Positions 42,138 through 50,331 of a stretch of DNA of 64,000 bases are shown piece by piece. The position numbers and the translations under genes are program-made. The notes below the pieces were generated by a model, which saw only the letters and a list, made by a program, of their open reading frames with translations, was not told where the DNA came from and ran no database searches. The first letter of the stretch is position 1. Every line of letters begins with the position of its first letter. The stretch lies in assembly GCF_020515695.1 (NCBI RefSeq), contig NZ_JAIWJA010000005.1, forward strand, positions 372,001 to 436,000, read 5' to 3'. The DNA is from Pseudomonas sp. MWU16-30317 (GTDB lineage Bacteria; Pseudomonadota; Gammaproteobacteria; Pseudomonadales; Pseudomonadaceae).

Positions 42138-44795
42138 ATGGGCGAACTGGCCAAAGAAATCCTCCCGGTCAATATCGAAGACGAGCTGAAACAGTCCTAC
42201 CTCGACTACGCGATGAGCGTGATTGTCGGGCGGGCACTGCCCGATGCACGCGATGGCTTGAAGCCCGTGCACCGCCGCGTACTCTTCGCAATGAGCGAGC
42301 TGGGCAACGACTGGAACAAGCCGTACAAGAAATCCGCCCGTGTGGTCGGTGACGTGATCGGTAAGTATCACCCCCACGGTGATACCGCGGTGTACGACAC
42401 CATCGTCCGCATGGCGCAGCCGTTCTCGCTGCGTTACCTGCTGGTCGATGGCCAGGGCAACTTCGGTTCGGTGGACGGCGACAACGCCGCGGCCATGCGA
42501 TACACAGAAGTGCGCATGACCAAGCTGGCCCACGAGCTGCTGGCCGACTTGCACAAGGAGACCGTCGACTGGGTGCCCAACTACGACGGCACCGAGCAGA
42601 TCCCGGCGGTCATGCCGACGCGCATTCCCAACCTGCTGGTCAACGGCTCGAGCGGTATCGCCGTGGGCATGGCCACCAACATTCCGCCGCACAACCTCGG
42701 TGAAGTCATCGACGGCTGCCTGGCGCTGATCGACAACGCCGAGATCACTGTCGATGAACTGATGCAGTTCATCCCCGGCCCGGACTTCCCCACTGCCGGT
42801 ATCATCAACGGTCGCGCCGGCATCATCGAGGCTTACCGTACCGGCCGTGGCCGCATCTATATGCGCGCCCGCTCGCACATCGAAGACATCGACAAGGTCG
42901 GTGGCCGCCAGCAGATCGTGGTCACCGAGCTGCCGTATCAGCTCAACAAGGCCCGTCTGATCGAGAAGATCGCCGAACTGGTCAAAGAGAAAAAACTCGA
43001 AGGCATCACCGAGCTGCGTGACGAGTCCGACAAGGACGGCATGCGCATCGTCATCGAGCTGCGTCGCGGCGAAGTGCCGGAGGTGATCCTCAACAACCTG
43101 TTCGCCCAGACCCAGATGCAGGCCGTGTTCGGGATCAACGTCGTTGCCCTGATCGATGGCCGTCCGCGCATCCTCAACCTCAAGGACCTGCTCGAAGCCT
43201 TCGTCCGTCACCGCCGTGAAGTGGTCACGCGTCGTACCGTGTTCGAGCTGCGCAAGGCCCGTGAACGTGGCCATATCCTGGAAGGTCAAGCGGTCGCGCT
43301 GTCCAACATCGATCCGGTCATCGCCCTGATCAAGGCCTCGCCAACGCCGTCGGAAGCCAAGGAAGCGCTGATCAAGATGCCGTGGGAATCCGAAGCCGTG
43401 GCGACCATGGTCGAGCGCGCTGGCGCCGATTCGTGCCGCCCCGAGAACCTCGATCCGCAATACGGCATGCGCGACGGCAAGTACTTCCTGTCGCCCGAGC
43501 AAGCCCAGGCCATTCTGGACCTGCGTCTGCACCGCCTGACCGGCTTGGAACACGAGAAGCTGCTGGCCGAATACCAGGAGATCCTCAACCAGATCGGCGA
43601 GCTGATCCGCATCCTCAGCAGCGCCACGCGCCTGATGGAAGTGATCCGCGAAGAGCTCGAACTGATTCGCGCCGAATACGGCGACGTGCGCCGCACCGAG
43701 ATCCTCGACGCGCGCCTCGACCTGACCCTGGGTGACATGATCCCGGAAGAAGAGCGCGTGGTGACCATTTCCCACACCGGTTACGCCAAGACCCAACCGC
43801 TGGCTGCCTATCAGGCTCAGCGTCGCGGCGGCAAAGGCAAATCCGCCACCGGCGTCAAGGACGAGGACTACATCTCGCACCTGCTGGTCGCCAACAGCCA
43901 CACCACGCTGCTGCTGTTCTCCAGCAAGGGCAAGGTGTACTGGCTCAAGACCTACGAAATCCCCGAAGCGTCCCGCGCCGCCCGTGGTCGTCCGCTGGTC
44001 AACCTGCTGCCGCTGGGTGAGGGTGAGTACATCACCACCATGCTGCCGGTCGAGGAATACACCGAAGGCCACTTCATCTTCATGGCGACCGCCAACGGTA
44101 CCGTCAAGAAGACCCCGCTGGAGCAATTCAGCCGTCAGCGCAGCGTTGGTCTGATCGCCCTGGAGCTGGACGAAGGCGACATCCTCATCAGCGCCTCGAT
44201 CACTGATGGCGAGCGTGAAGTGATGCTGTTCTCCGACGGTGGCAAGGTCACCCGCTTCAAGGAGTCCGACGTCCGCGCCATGGGCCGTACCGCCCGCGGT
44301 GTGCGCGGCATGCGCCTGCCTGAAGACCAGAAGCTGATCTCCATGATCATCCCTGAAGAGGGCAGCCAGATCCTTACCGCTTCCGAGCGTGGCTACGGCA
44401 AGCGTACCGCGATCACCGAGTTCCCCGAGTACAAGCGTGGCGGTCAGGGCGTTATCGCCATGGTCAGCAACGATCGCAACGGCCGTCTGGTCGGTGCGGT
44501 GCAGGTACTCGATGGTGAAGAGATCATGCTGATCTCCGATCAGGGCACCCTGGTGCGTACCCGCGTCGGCGAAGTCTCCAGCCTGGGCCGCAACACTCAG
44601 GGCGTGACCCTGATCAAGCTGGCCAGCGACGAGAAGCTGGTGGGCCTTGAGCGCGTCCAGGAGCCATCCGAAGTCGAGGGCGAGGAATTGCTCGAAGGCG
44701 AGGAGGGCTATGAAGCCTCGGCAGCGATCGACGGTGATGGGGTGGACGGGGACGTGGCCGAAGGCGATGCCGATGGCGATGTGATCCAGGACTAA
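42138..44795 (+). CDS. gyrA: DNA gyrase subunit A
   Basis: 885 residues: N-terminal breakage-reunion domain with catalytic Tyr122 (RYTEVRMTKLAHELL), and a C-terminal beta-pinwheel domain with the GyrA box QRRGGKG at about 570. The quinolone-resistance region is wild type, with Thr83 and Asp87 (GDTAVYD). GyrA with GyrB introduces negative supercoils. It ends in an acidic tail (about residues 850-885, rich in E and D with a repeated GDGD/DGDV pattern), longer than I expect for related GyrA proteins but without a known motif. ATG 42138 is the conserved MGELAKEI start. Confidence 0.97.
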   Translation: MGELAKEILPVNIEDELKQSYLDYAMSVIVGRALPDARDGLKPVHRRVLFAMSELGNDWNKPYKKSARVVGDVIGKYHPHGDTAVYDTIVRMAQPFSLRYLLVDGQGNFGSVDGDNAAAMRYTEVRMTKLAHELLADLHKETVDWVPNYDGTEQIPAVMPTRIPNLLVNGSSGIAVGMATNIPPHNLGEVIDGCLALIDNAEITVDELMQFIPGPDFPTAGIINGRAGIIEAYRTGRGRIYMRARSHIEDIDKVGGRQQIVVTELPYQLNKARLIEKIAELVKEKKLEGITELRDESDKDGMRIVIELRRGEVPEVILNNLFAQTQMQAVFGINVVALIDGRPRILNLKDLLEAFVRHRREVVTRRTVFELRKARERGHILEGQAVALSNIDPVIALIKASPTPSEAKEALIKMPWESEAVATMVERAGADSCRPENLDPQYGMRDGKYFLSPEQAQAILDLRLHRLTGLEHEKLLAEYQEILNQIGELIRILSSATRLMEVIREELELIRAEYGDVRRTEILDARLDLTLGDMIPEEERVVTISHTGYAKTQPLAAYQAQRRGGKGKSATGVKDEDYISHLLVANSHTTLLLFSSKGKVYWLKTYEIPEASRAARGRPLVNLLPLGEGEYITTMLPVEEYTEGHFIFMATANGTVKKTPLEQFSRQRSVGLIALELDEGDILISASITDGEREVMLFSDGGKVTRFKESDVRAMGRTARGVRGMRLPEDQKLISMIIPEEGSQILTASERGYGKRTAITEFPEYKRGGQGVIAMVSNDRNGRLVGAVQVLDGEEIMLISDQGTLVRTRVGEVSSLGRNTQGVTLIKLASDEKLVGLERVQEPSEVEGEELLEGEEGYEASAAIDGDGVDGDVAEGDADGDVIQD

Positions 44796-44852
44796 TATAA
44801 GCAGGTGATGTCGGGCTGTGGAGGGGCTGGCTTTTGAGCGATGGTGGTCTTG

Positions 44853-44941
44853 CCGGCCTCTTCGCGAGCAAGCTTGCTCCTGCAGTACCAACCGGCCCTG
44901 CGGCACACACCTGTAGGAGCAAGGCTTGCCCGCGAAGGCGT
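44853..44941. repeat. REP-like inverted pair
   Basis: Arms CTCTTCGCGAGCAAGCTTGCTCCTGCAG and CTGTAGGAGCAAGGCTTGCCCGCGAAGG between gyrA and serC, in the variant that carries AGCAAG. Confidence 0.75.
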
Positions 44942-44996
44942 CCTCAAGCCTTGTGCAACACTCTCAAATTTTCTCAGGCCAAAGCGAGAACCAGAC

Positions 44997-46082
44997 GTGA
45001 GCAATCGAGCCTTTAACTTCTGCGCAGGCCCAGCTGCGCTTCCTGAAGCCGTACTGCGCCGCGCCCAGGGCGAGATGCTCGACTGGCATGGCAAGGGCCT
45101 GTCGGTCATGGAAATGAGCCACCGCAGCGACGAGTACGTGGCCATCGCCGAGAAGGCCGAGCAGGACCTGCGTGACCTGCTGTCCGTGCCCAACAACTAC
45201 AAGGTGCTGTTTCTGCAAGGCGGCGCCAGCCAGCAGTTCGCGGAGATCCCGCTCAACCTGCTGCCCGAAAACGGCACCGCCGACTACATCGAGACCGGCA
45301 TCTGGTCGAAAAAGGCCATCGAAGAGGGTCGTCGCTACGGCAACATCAACGTCGCCGCCAGCGCCAAGGCCTACGACTACCTGAACATCCCCGGCCAGAA
45401 CGAGTGGAACCTCACTCCCGGCGCGGCCTACATTCATTACGCCTCGAACGAAACCATCGGCGGCCTGGAATTCGACTGGGTTCCGCAGACCGGCGACGTC
45501 CCGCTGGTCGTGGACATGTCCTCGGACATCCTCTCGCGCCCTGTCGATGTCTCGCAGTTCGGCATGATCTACGCTGGTGCGCAAAAGAACATCGGCCCCA
45601 GCGGCCTGGTGGTGGTGATCATCCGCGAAGACCTGCTCGGCAAGGCCCGCAGTGTCTGCCCGACCATGCTCAACTACAAGGTCGCCGCCGACAACGGCTC
45701 GATGTACAACACCCCGGCCAGCTACTCCTGGTACCTCTCGGGCCTGGTGTTCGAGTGGCTCAAGGAGCAGGGCGGCGTCGACGCCATGGAAAAACGCAAC
45801 AGGGCGAAAAAAGACCTGCTCTACGGCTTCATCGACAGGAGCGCGTTCTACAGCAACCCGATCGCCGTCAACGTCCGCTCGTGGATGAACGTGCCGTTCC
45901 GCCTGGCGGACGAGCGCCTCGACAAGGCCTTCCTGGCCGGTGCCGACGAGCGCCGCCTGCTCAACCTGCGTGGCCACCGCTCGGTCGGCGGCATGCGCGC
46001 CTCTATCTACAACGCCCTGGGCCTGGATGCGGTTGAAGCGCTGATCGCCTACATGGCCGAGTTCGAGAAGGAACACGCCTGA
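44997..46082 (+). CDS. serC: Phosphoserine aminotransferase
   Basis: 361 residues, PLP-dependent class V aminotransferase. Lys197 in YAGAQKNIGPSG binds PLP, and NFCAGPAALPEAVLRRAQGEM is the N-terminal signature. It makes phosphoserine for serine and also 4-phosphohydroxythreonine for pyridoxal phosphate. The GTG at 44997 gives the conserved NRAFNFCAGPA start; earlier in-frame starts are in REP-containing upstream DNA. It is the first gene of a tight operon with pheA, hisC and tyrA. Confidence 0.95.
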   Translation: MSNRAFNFCAGPAALPEAVLRRAQGEMLDWHGKGLSVMEMSHRSDEYVAIAEKAEQDLRDLLSVPNNYKVLFLQGGASQQFAEIPLNLLPENGTADYIETGIWSKKAIEEGRRYGNINVAASAKAYDYLNIPGQNEWNLTPGAAYIHYASNETIGGLEFDWVPQTGDVPLVVDMSSDILSRPVDVSQFGMIYAGAQKNIGPSGLVVVIIREDLLGKARSVCPTMLNYKVAADNGSMYNTPASYSWYLSGLVFEWLKEQGGVDAMEKRNRAKKDLLYGFIDRSAFYSNPIAVNVRSWMNVPFRLADERLDKAFLAGADERRLLNLRGHRSVGGMRASIYNALGLDAVEALIAYMAEFEKEHA

Positions 46083-47176
46083 TGTCCGAACACGAACTCC
46101 AGGCACTGCGCGTGCGCATCGACAGCCTCGACGAGAAAATCATCGAGCTGATCAGCGATCGCGCACGCTGCGCCGAAGAAGTCGCCCGCGTGAAAATGGC
46201 CGCACTCAAGGAAGGCGAAGTGCCGGTGTTCTATCGTCCGGAGCGTGAGGCGCAGGTGCTCAAGCGCGTCATGGAGCGCAACAAGGGGCCCCTCAGCAAT
46301 GAGGAAATGGCCCGCTTGTTCCGCGAAGTGATGTCCTCGTGCCTGGCGCTGGAGAACCCGCTCAGGGTTGCATATCTTGGCCCGGAGGGGACCTTCACCC
46401 AGGCCGCGGCCATGAAGCACTTCGGCCACGCCGTCATCAGCGCGCCCATGGCCGCCATCGACGAAGTGTTCCGCGAAGTGGTGGCCGGCTCGGTCAACTT
46501 CGGCGTCGTGCCCGTGGAAAACTCCACCGAGGGTGCAGTCAACCACACCCTCGACAGTTTTCTCGAACACGACATGGTCATCTGCGGCGAAGTCGAACTG
46601 CGTATTCACCATCACCTGCTGATCGGCGAAAACACCAAGTCCGCCAACATCAGCCGCATCTATTCCCACGCCCAGTCGCTGGCCCAGTGCCGCAAGTGGC
46701 TGGACGCACATTACCCCAACGTCGAGCGCATCGCCGTGGCCAGCAACGCCGAAGCGGCCAAGCGGGTCAAGAGCGAGTGGAATTCGGCAGCGATCGCCGG
46801 TGACATGGCGGCCAGCCTCTACGACCTGCAGCGCCTGGCAGAAAAGATCGAAGACCGCCCCGACAACTCGACCCGGTTCCTGATCATCGGCAACCAGGAA
46901 GTACCGCCCACTGGCGACGACAAGACCTCGATCATCGTCTCCATGAGCAACAAGCCGGGCGCGCTGCACGAGTTGCTGGTGCCGTTCCACGAGAACAACA
47001 TTGACCTCACTCGCATCGAAACGCGGCCCTCGCGCAGCGGCAAGTGGACCTATGTGTTCTTCATCGATTTCGTCGGTCACCACCGCGATCCGTTGATCAA
47101 AGGCGTGCTCGAACGTATACGTCAGGAAGCCGTGGCGCTGAAAGTGCTGGGCTCCTACCCGAAAGCCGTGCTCTGA
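46082..47176 (+). CDS. pheA: Bifunctional chorismate mutase/prephenate dehydratase
   Basis: 364 residues: AroQ-type chorismate mutase (about 1-90, LRVRIDSLDEKIIELISDR), prephenate dehydratase (about 95-275, LGPEGTFTQAA and DNSTRFL with the catalytic Thr), and a C-terminal ACT domain (about 285-360, SNKPGALHELL) for phenylalanine feedback. The ATG overlaps the serC TGA by one base (TGATG). It supplies phenylpyruvate. Confidence 0.95.
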   Translation: MSEHELQALRVRIDSLDEKIIELISDRARCAEEVARVKMAALKEGEVPVFYRPEREAQVLKRVMERNKGPLSNEEMARLFREVMSSCLALENPLRVAYLGPEGTFTQAAAMKHFGHAVISAPMAAIDEVFREVVAGSVNFGVVPVENSTEGAVNHTLDSFLEHDMVICGEVELRIHHHLLIGENTKSANISRIYSHAQSLAQCRKWLDAHYPNVERIAVASNAEAAKRVKSEWNSAAIAGDMAASLYDLQRLAEKIEDRPDNSTRFLIIGNQEVPPTGDDKTSIIVSMSNKPGALHELLVPFHENNIDLTRIETRPSRSGKWTYVFFIDFVGHHRDPLIKGVLERIRQEAVALKVLGSYPKAVL

Positions 47177-47185
47177 GGCCCCGAC

Positions 47186-48295
47186 ATGACTGATTTCCTT
47201 GCCCTGGCGCAATCCAGCGTGCAGCAGCTCTCGCCCTACATCCCTGGCAAGCCGGTGGACGAACTGGCGCGCGAGCTGAACCTCGACCCCGCCAAGATCG
47301 TCAAGTTGGCCAGTAACGAGAATCCGCTGGGTGCCAGCCCCAAGGCGCTGGCGGCCATCGCCGCGGAACTCGCCGAGCTGACCCGCTACCCTGACGGCAA
47401 CGGTTACAACCTCAAGGTCAAATTGGCCGAGCGCGCCAAGGTGGGGATCGATCAGGTCACGCTGGGCAACGGTTCCAACGATATTCTCGAGCTGGTGGCC
47501 CGTGCCTACCTGGCACCGGGCGTCAACGCAGTGTTCAGCCAGCACGCCTTCGCGGTGTATCCGATCGTCACTCAGGCCGTCGGCGCCGAGGCTCGCGTGG
47601 TCCCGGCCAAGGAGTGGGGGCATGACCTGCCAGCGATGCTGGCGGCTATCGATGCCAACACCCGCGTGGTGTTCATCGCCAACCCCAATAACCCGACCGG
47701 CACCTGGTTCGGCCCGCAGGCGCTGAGCGACTTCCTTGCTGCGGTACCCGCGCACGTCCTGGTGGTGCTGGACGAGGCCTATATCGAGTACGCCTCCGGC
47801 AGCGAACTGCCGGACGGCCTGGATTACCTGGCGGCCCACGACAACCTGCTGGTGTCGCGCACCTTCTCCAAGGCCTATGGCTTGGCGGCGCTTCGGGTTG
47901 GCTACGGGATTTCGTCGGCCGTGATTGCCGATGTGCTCAACCGTGTACGCCAGCCGTTCAACGTCAACAGCCTGGCGCTGGCGGCGGCCTGTGCGGCCCT
48001 GGACGATGCCGATTACCTGGCCCATAGCCGCTCGCTCAACAACGCTGGCCTGCTGCAGTTGCAGGACGGTCTGCTCGCGCTGGGGCTGGGCTGGATCCCG
48101 TCCAAGGGCAATTTCCTGGCCGTCGACATGGGCCAGGACGCGGCGCCGATCAATCAGGCGTTGCTGCGCGAAGGTGTGATCGTGCGCCCGGTCGCCAACT
48201 ACGGCATGCCCCGGCATCTGCGGGTGACTGTGGGTACGGCGGCTGAAAACAGCCGTTTCCTCGAAGCGCTGGGCAAGGTCTTGGGTCGTGGTTGA
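47186..48295 (+). CDS. hisC: Histidinol-phosphate/aromatic aminotransferase HisC
   Basis: 369 residues, class I/II PLP aminotransferase. PLP-binding Lys229 lies in RTFSKAYGLAALRVG; IANPNNPTGT and LASNENPLGASP complete the signatures. HisC in this position (hisC2 or hisHb in Pseudomonas) lies in an aromatic operon and probably acts on both histidinol-phosphate and phenylpyruvate/prephenate. It begins 9 bp after pheA and its stop overlaps tyrA by 8 bp. Confidence 0.93.
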   Translation: MTDFLALAQSSVQQLSPYIPGKPVDELARELNLDPAKIVKLASNENPLGASPKALAAIAAELAELTRYPDGNGYNLKVKLAERAKVGIDQVTLGNGSNDILELVARAYLAPGVNAVFSQHAFAVYPIVTQAVGAEARVVPAKEWGHDLPAMLAAIDANTRVVFIANPNNPTGTWFGPQALSDFLAAVPAHVLVVLDEAYIEYASGSELPDGLDYLAAHDNLLVSRTFSKAYGLAALRVGYGISSAVIADVLNRVRQPFNVNSLALAAACAALDDADYLAHSRSLNNAGLLQLQDGLLALGLGWIPSKGNFLAVDMGQDAAPINQALLREGVIVRPVANYGMPRHLRVTVGTAAENSRFLEALGKVLGRG

Positions 48296-49202
48296 ACAGC
48301 AAAAACCGCTGATCGGTCGCTTGGTGGTGGTCGGTCTGGGGCTGATCGGTGGTTCGTTTGCCAAGGGCCTCAAGGCTCGTGGTCTATGTGGTGAAGTGGT
48401 GGGTGTCGATCTGGATGCCCATTCCCGTGAGCGCGCCGTGGAGCTGGGCGTGACTGATCGCTGCGAGGCCGACTTGGCCGCAGCCTGTGTCGGCGCCGAC
48501 GTGATCCAGCTCGCGGTGCCGATTCTGGCGATGGAAAAGGTCCTGGCCATGCTGTCGCGGTTGGAACTGGGCGACGCGGTGATCACCGACGTCGGCAGTG
48601 CCAAGGGCAACGTGGTGCGTGCCGCGCGGGATGTGTTCGGTCGCCAGCGGATGGCACGCTTCGTGCCCGGCCATCCGATTGCCGGCTCCGAGCAGAGCGG
48701 GGTAGAGGCGTCCAATGGCGAGATGTTCCAGCGCTACAAGGTGATCCTCACGCCGCTAGAAGAGACCGACCCCAGCGCGCTATACCTGGTGGATCGGCTG
48801 TGGGGTGAACTGGGTGCCGATGTCGAGCACATGGCGGTCCAGCGTCACGACGAAGTGCTGGCCGCAACCAGTCATTTGCCTCATCTGCTGGCCTTCAACA
48901 TGGTCGATTCCATGGCCAAGCGCGACGAAAGCCTGGAAATCTTTCGCTATGCTGCGGGTGGTTTTCGCGATTTCACGCGGATTGCCGGGAGTGATCCGGT
49001 GATGTGGCATGACATCTTCTTGGCCAACCGGGATGCCGTGTTGCGCGCCCTGGATATCTATCGCGGCGATCTGGATACCTTGCGCACAGCGGTGGAAGCG
49101 GGCGATGGCAAGCAATTGCTGGACGTGTTCACCCGTGCCCAGGCGGCGCGCGAGCACTTTGGCCGCATCCTGGCGCAGCGGGCGCCTGCGCCGGGGAAGT
49201 GA
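48288..49202 (+). CDS. tyrA: Prephenate dehydrogenase TyrA without the usual AroA fusion
   Basis: 304 residues with the NAD fold (VVVGLGLIGGSFAKGL), GSAKGNVV and VPGHPIAGSEQSG as the substrate loop. It makes 4-hydroxyphenylpyruvate. In most Pseudomonas this gene continues into an EPSP synthase (AroA), a ~746-residue fusion; here the frame ends with REHFGRILAQRAPAPGK and TGA at 49200, exactly where the interdomain linker would begin, so the protein is TyrA alone. The GTG start overlaps hisC by 8 bp. Confidence 0.93.
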   Translation: MVEQQKPLIGRLVVVGLGLIGGSFAKGLKARGLCGEVVGVDLDAHSRERAVELGVTDRCEADLAAACVGADVIQLAVPILAMEKVLAMLSRLELGDAVITDVGSAKGNVVRAARDVFGRQRMARFVPGHPIAGSEQSGVEASNGEMFQRYKVILTPLEETDPSALYLVDRLWGELGADVEHMAVQRHDEVLAATSHLPHLLAFNMVDSMAKRDESLEIFRYAAGGFRDFTRIAGSDPVMWHDIFLANRDAVLRALDIYRGDLDTLRTAVEAGDGKQLLDVFTRAQAAREHFGRILAQRAPAPGK

Positions 49203-49215
49203 TTCGGCGGTGCTG

Positions 49216-49304
49216 GCCCCTTCGCCAGCAAGCTGTGCTCCCACAGGTGTACTACTCAACTTCGGTTAGCACTGTGGGAGCAAGGCTGGCCCGCGAAAAG
49301 GCCG
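49216..49304. repeat. REP-like pair at the tyrA-cmk junction
   Basis: Arms CCTTCGCCAGCAAGCTGTGCTCCCACAG and CTGTGGGAGCAAGGCTGGCCCGCGAAAAGG follow the tyrA stop directly and occupy the position where aroA should start. The rest of 49203-49520 contains only the short frame below. Confidence 0.8.
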
Positions 49305-49371
49305 GAACCGACGCTCCATATATCGCGGCAATCCTGCACAGCACTGTCAGTTGTCACCTTTGAGCATTATC

Positions 49372-49524
49372 ATGTCGCGTGCTGTTTGGGTGGGTGCCTG
49401 GAGTCTCTTCTGGGCGCGACCTTTCACTTTTCAGAAACAAGCCCACGGATCGTCTCCAATTTCGAGTTTCCTGGCACTCAACGGCCAGGTCGAAATCCGT
49501 GTGGCTCACGAGGAATACGTGTGA
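49372..49524 (+). pseudogene. aroA: Probable 3' remnant of aroA, coupled to cmk
   Basis: A 50-codon frame (ATG 49372) ends FLALNGQVEIRVAHEEYV and its TGA overlaps the cmk GTG start in the sequence GTGA (49521-49524). The last ~18 residues resemble my recollection of the C-terminal tail of Pseudomonas EPSP synthase (FLxLCAQVGIRVA type); the first ~30 residues do not resemble it. I infer that a deletion removed most of aroA while leaving its end and the junction that couples translation to cmk. Alignment to tyrA-aroA fusions would settle it. Confidence 0.45.
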
Positions 49525-50210
49525 ACTTTCAAGCACCAGTCATCACCATCGACGGCCCGAGCGGCTCTGGCAAAGGCACCATTGCCGGCCTGCTGGCCAA
49601 GCGCCTGGGCTGGAACCTGCTCGACAGCGGCGCACTGTATCGGCTGCTGGCGTTCGCCGCCGGCAACCACGGTGTCGACTTGAGCAACGAAACCTCGTTG
49701 AAGCTGCTGGCCGCTCATCTGGACGTGCAGTTCATTGCCGCGACCGGTGGCAAGGCGCAAACGATCATTCTTGAAGGCGATGACGTCAGCCAGGCGATTC
49801 GCAACGAAACAGTCGCCGCGGGTGCTTCCGCAGTTGCCGCGCTGCCGGCGGTACGCGAAGCCCTGTTGCAGCGCCAGCGCGCTTTTCAGGAGGCGCCGGG
49901 CCTGGTCGCCGATGGTCGCGACATGGGCACTGTGGTGTTCCCCGACTCACCGCTGAAAATATTCCTCACCGCCAGTGCCGAGGAGCGTGCCCGTCGACGT
50001 TACTTGCAGTTGAAGGCCAAGGGCGATGATGTTAGTCTGTCGAGTCTGCTAGATGAGATACGTGCTCGCGATGAGCGAGACACCCAGCGCGCAGTGGCCC
50101 CGCTCAAACCGGCGGCCGATGCCATACAGCTGGATTCCACGGAATTATCCATCGATCAGGTGCTGGAACGCATCTTGAGTGAAATCGCACTCCGCGATAT
50201 CGCCGGATGA
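49521..50210 (+). CDS. cmk: Cytidylate kinase
   Basis: 229 residues with the P-loop GPSGSGKGTIAGLLAKRLGW, DGRDMGTVVFP and the lid ARRRYLQLKAKG. It phosphorylates CMP and dCMP. GTG 49521 (VNFQAPVITIDG) is used because family similarity starts there and because it overlaps the preceding frame as GTGA; a longer frame from 49386 exists but is unsupported. It is followed by rpsA. Confidence 0.94.
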   Translation: MNFQAPVITIDGPSGSGKGTIAGLLAKRLGWNLLDSGALYRLLAFAAGNHGVDLSNETSLKLLAAHLDVQFIAATGGKAQTIILEGDDVSQAIRNETVAAGASAVAALPAVREALLQRQRAFQEAPGLVADGRDMGTVVFPDSPLKIFLTASAEERARRRYLQLKAKGDDVSLSSLLDEIRARDERDTQRAVAPLKPAADAIQLDSTELSIDQVLERILSEIALRDIAG

Positions 50211-50270
50211 CCAAGAAAGCGTGCGGGAGACCAGTCGAGTCCTGCAGGCTTTCTTTTACTTGAACGAAAC

Positions 50271-50312
50271 CCACGTTGGCTGGAACGTGGCAGATGGGCG
50301 TCTCCTTCGCCC
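50271..50312 (+). promoter_or_regulatory. Two hairpins in the rpsA leader
   Basis: CCACGTT-GGCTGG-AACGTGG (50271-50290, perfect 7-bp stem) and GGGCG-TCTCCTT-CGCCC (50296-50312) lie between cmk and the rpsA start with only a weak CAGGA before the ATG. E. coli rpsA has a hairpin leader without strong Shine-Dalgarno, through which S1 represses its own translation; a similar role here is an inference. Confidence 0.45.
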
Positions 50313-50331
50313 ACATCTACCAGGAATTAAA

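Noticed and set aside
42111..44906. 931-codon open frame antisense to gyrA
   Set aside because: High-GC antisense shadow of a certain gene; no domain signature, composition follows gyrA.
46049..48715. 888-codon open frame antisense to pheA-hisC-tyrA
   Set aside because: Shadow frame created by high GC; would cross three coupled genes.
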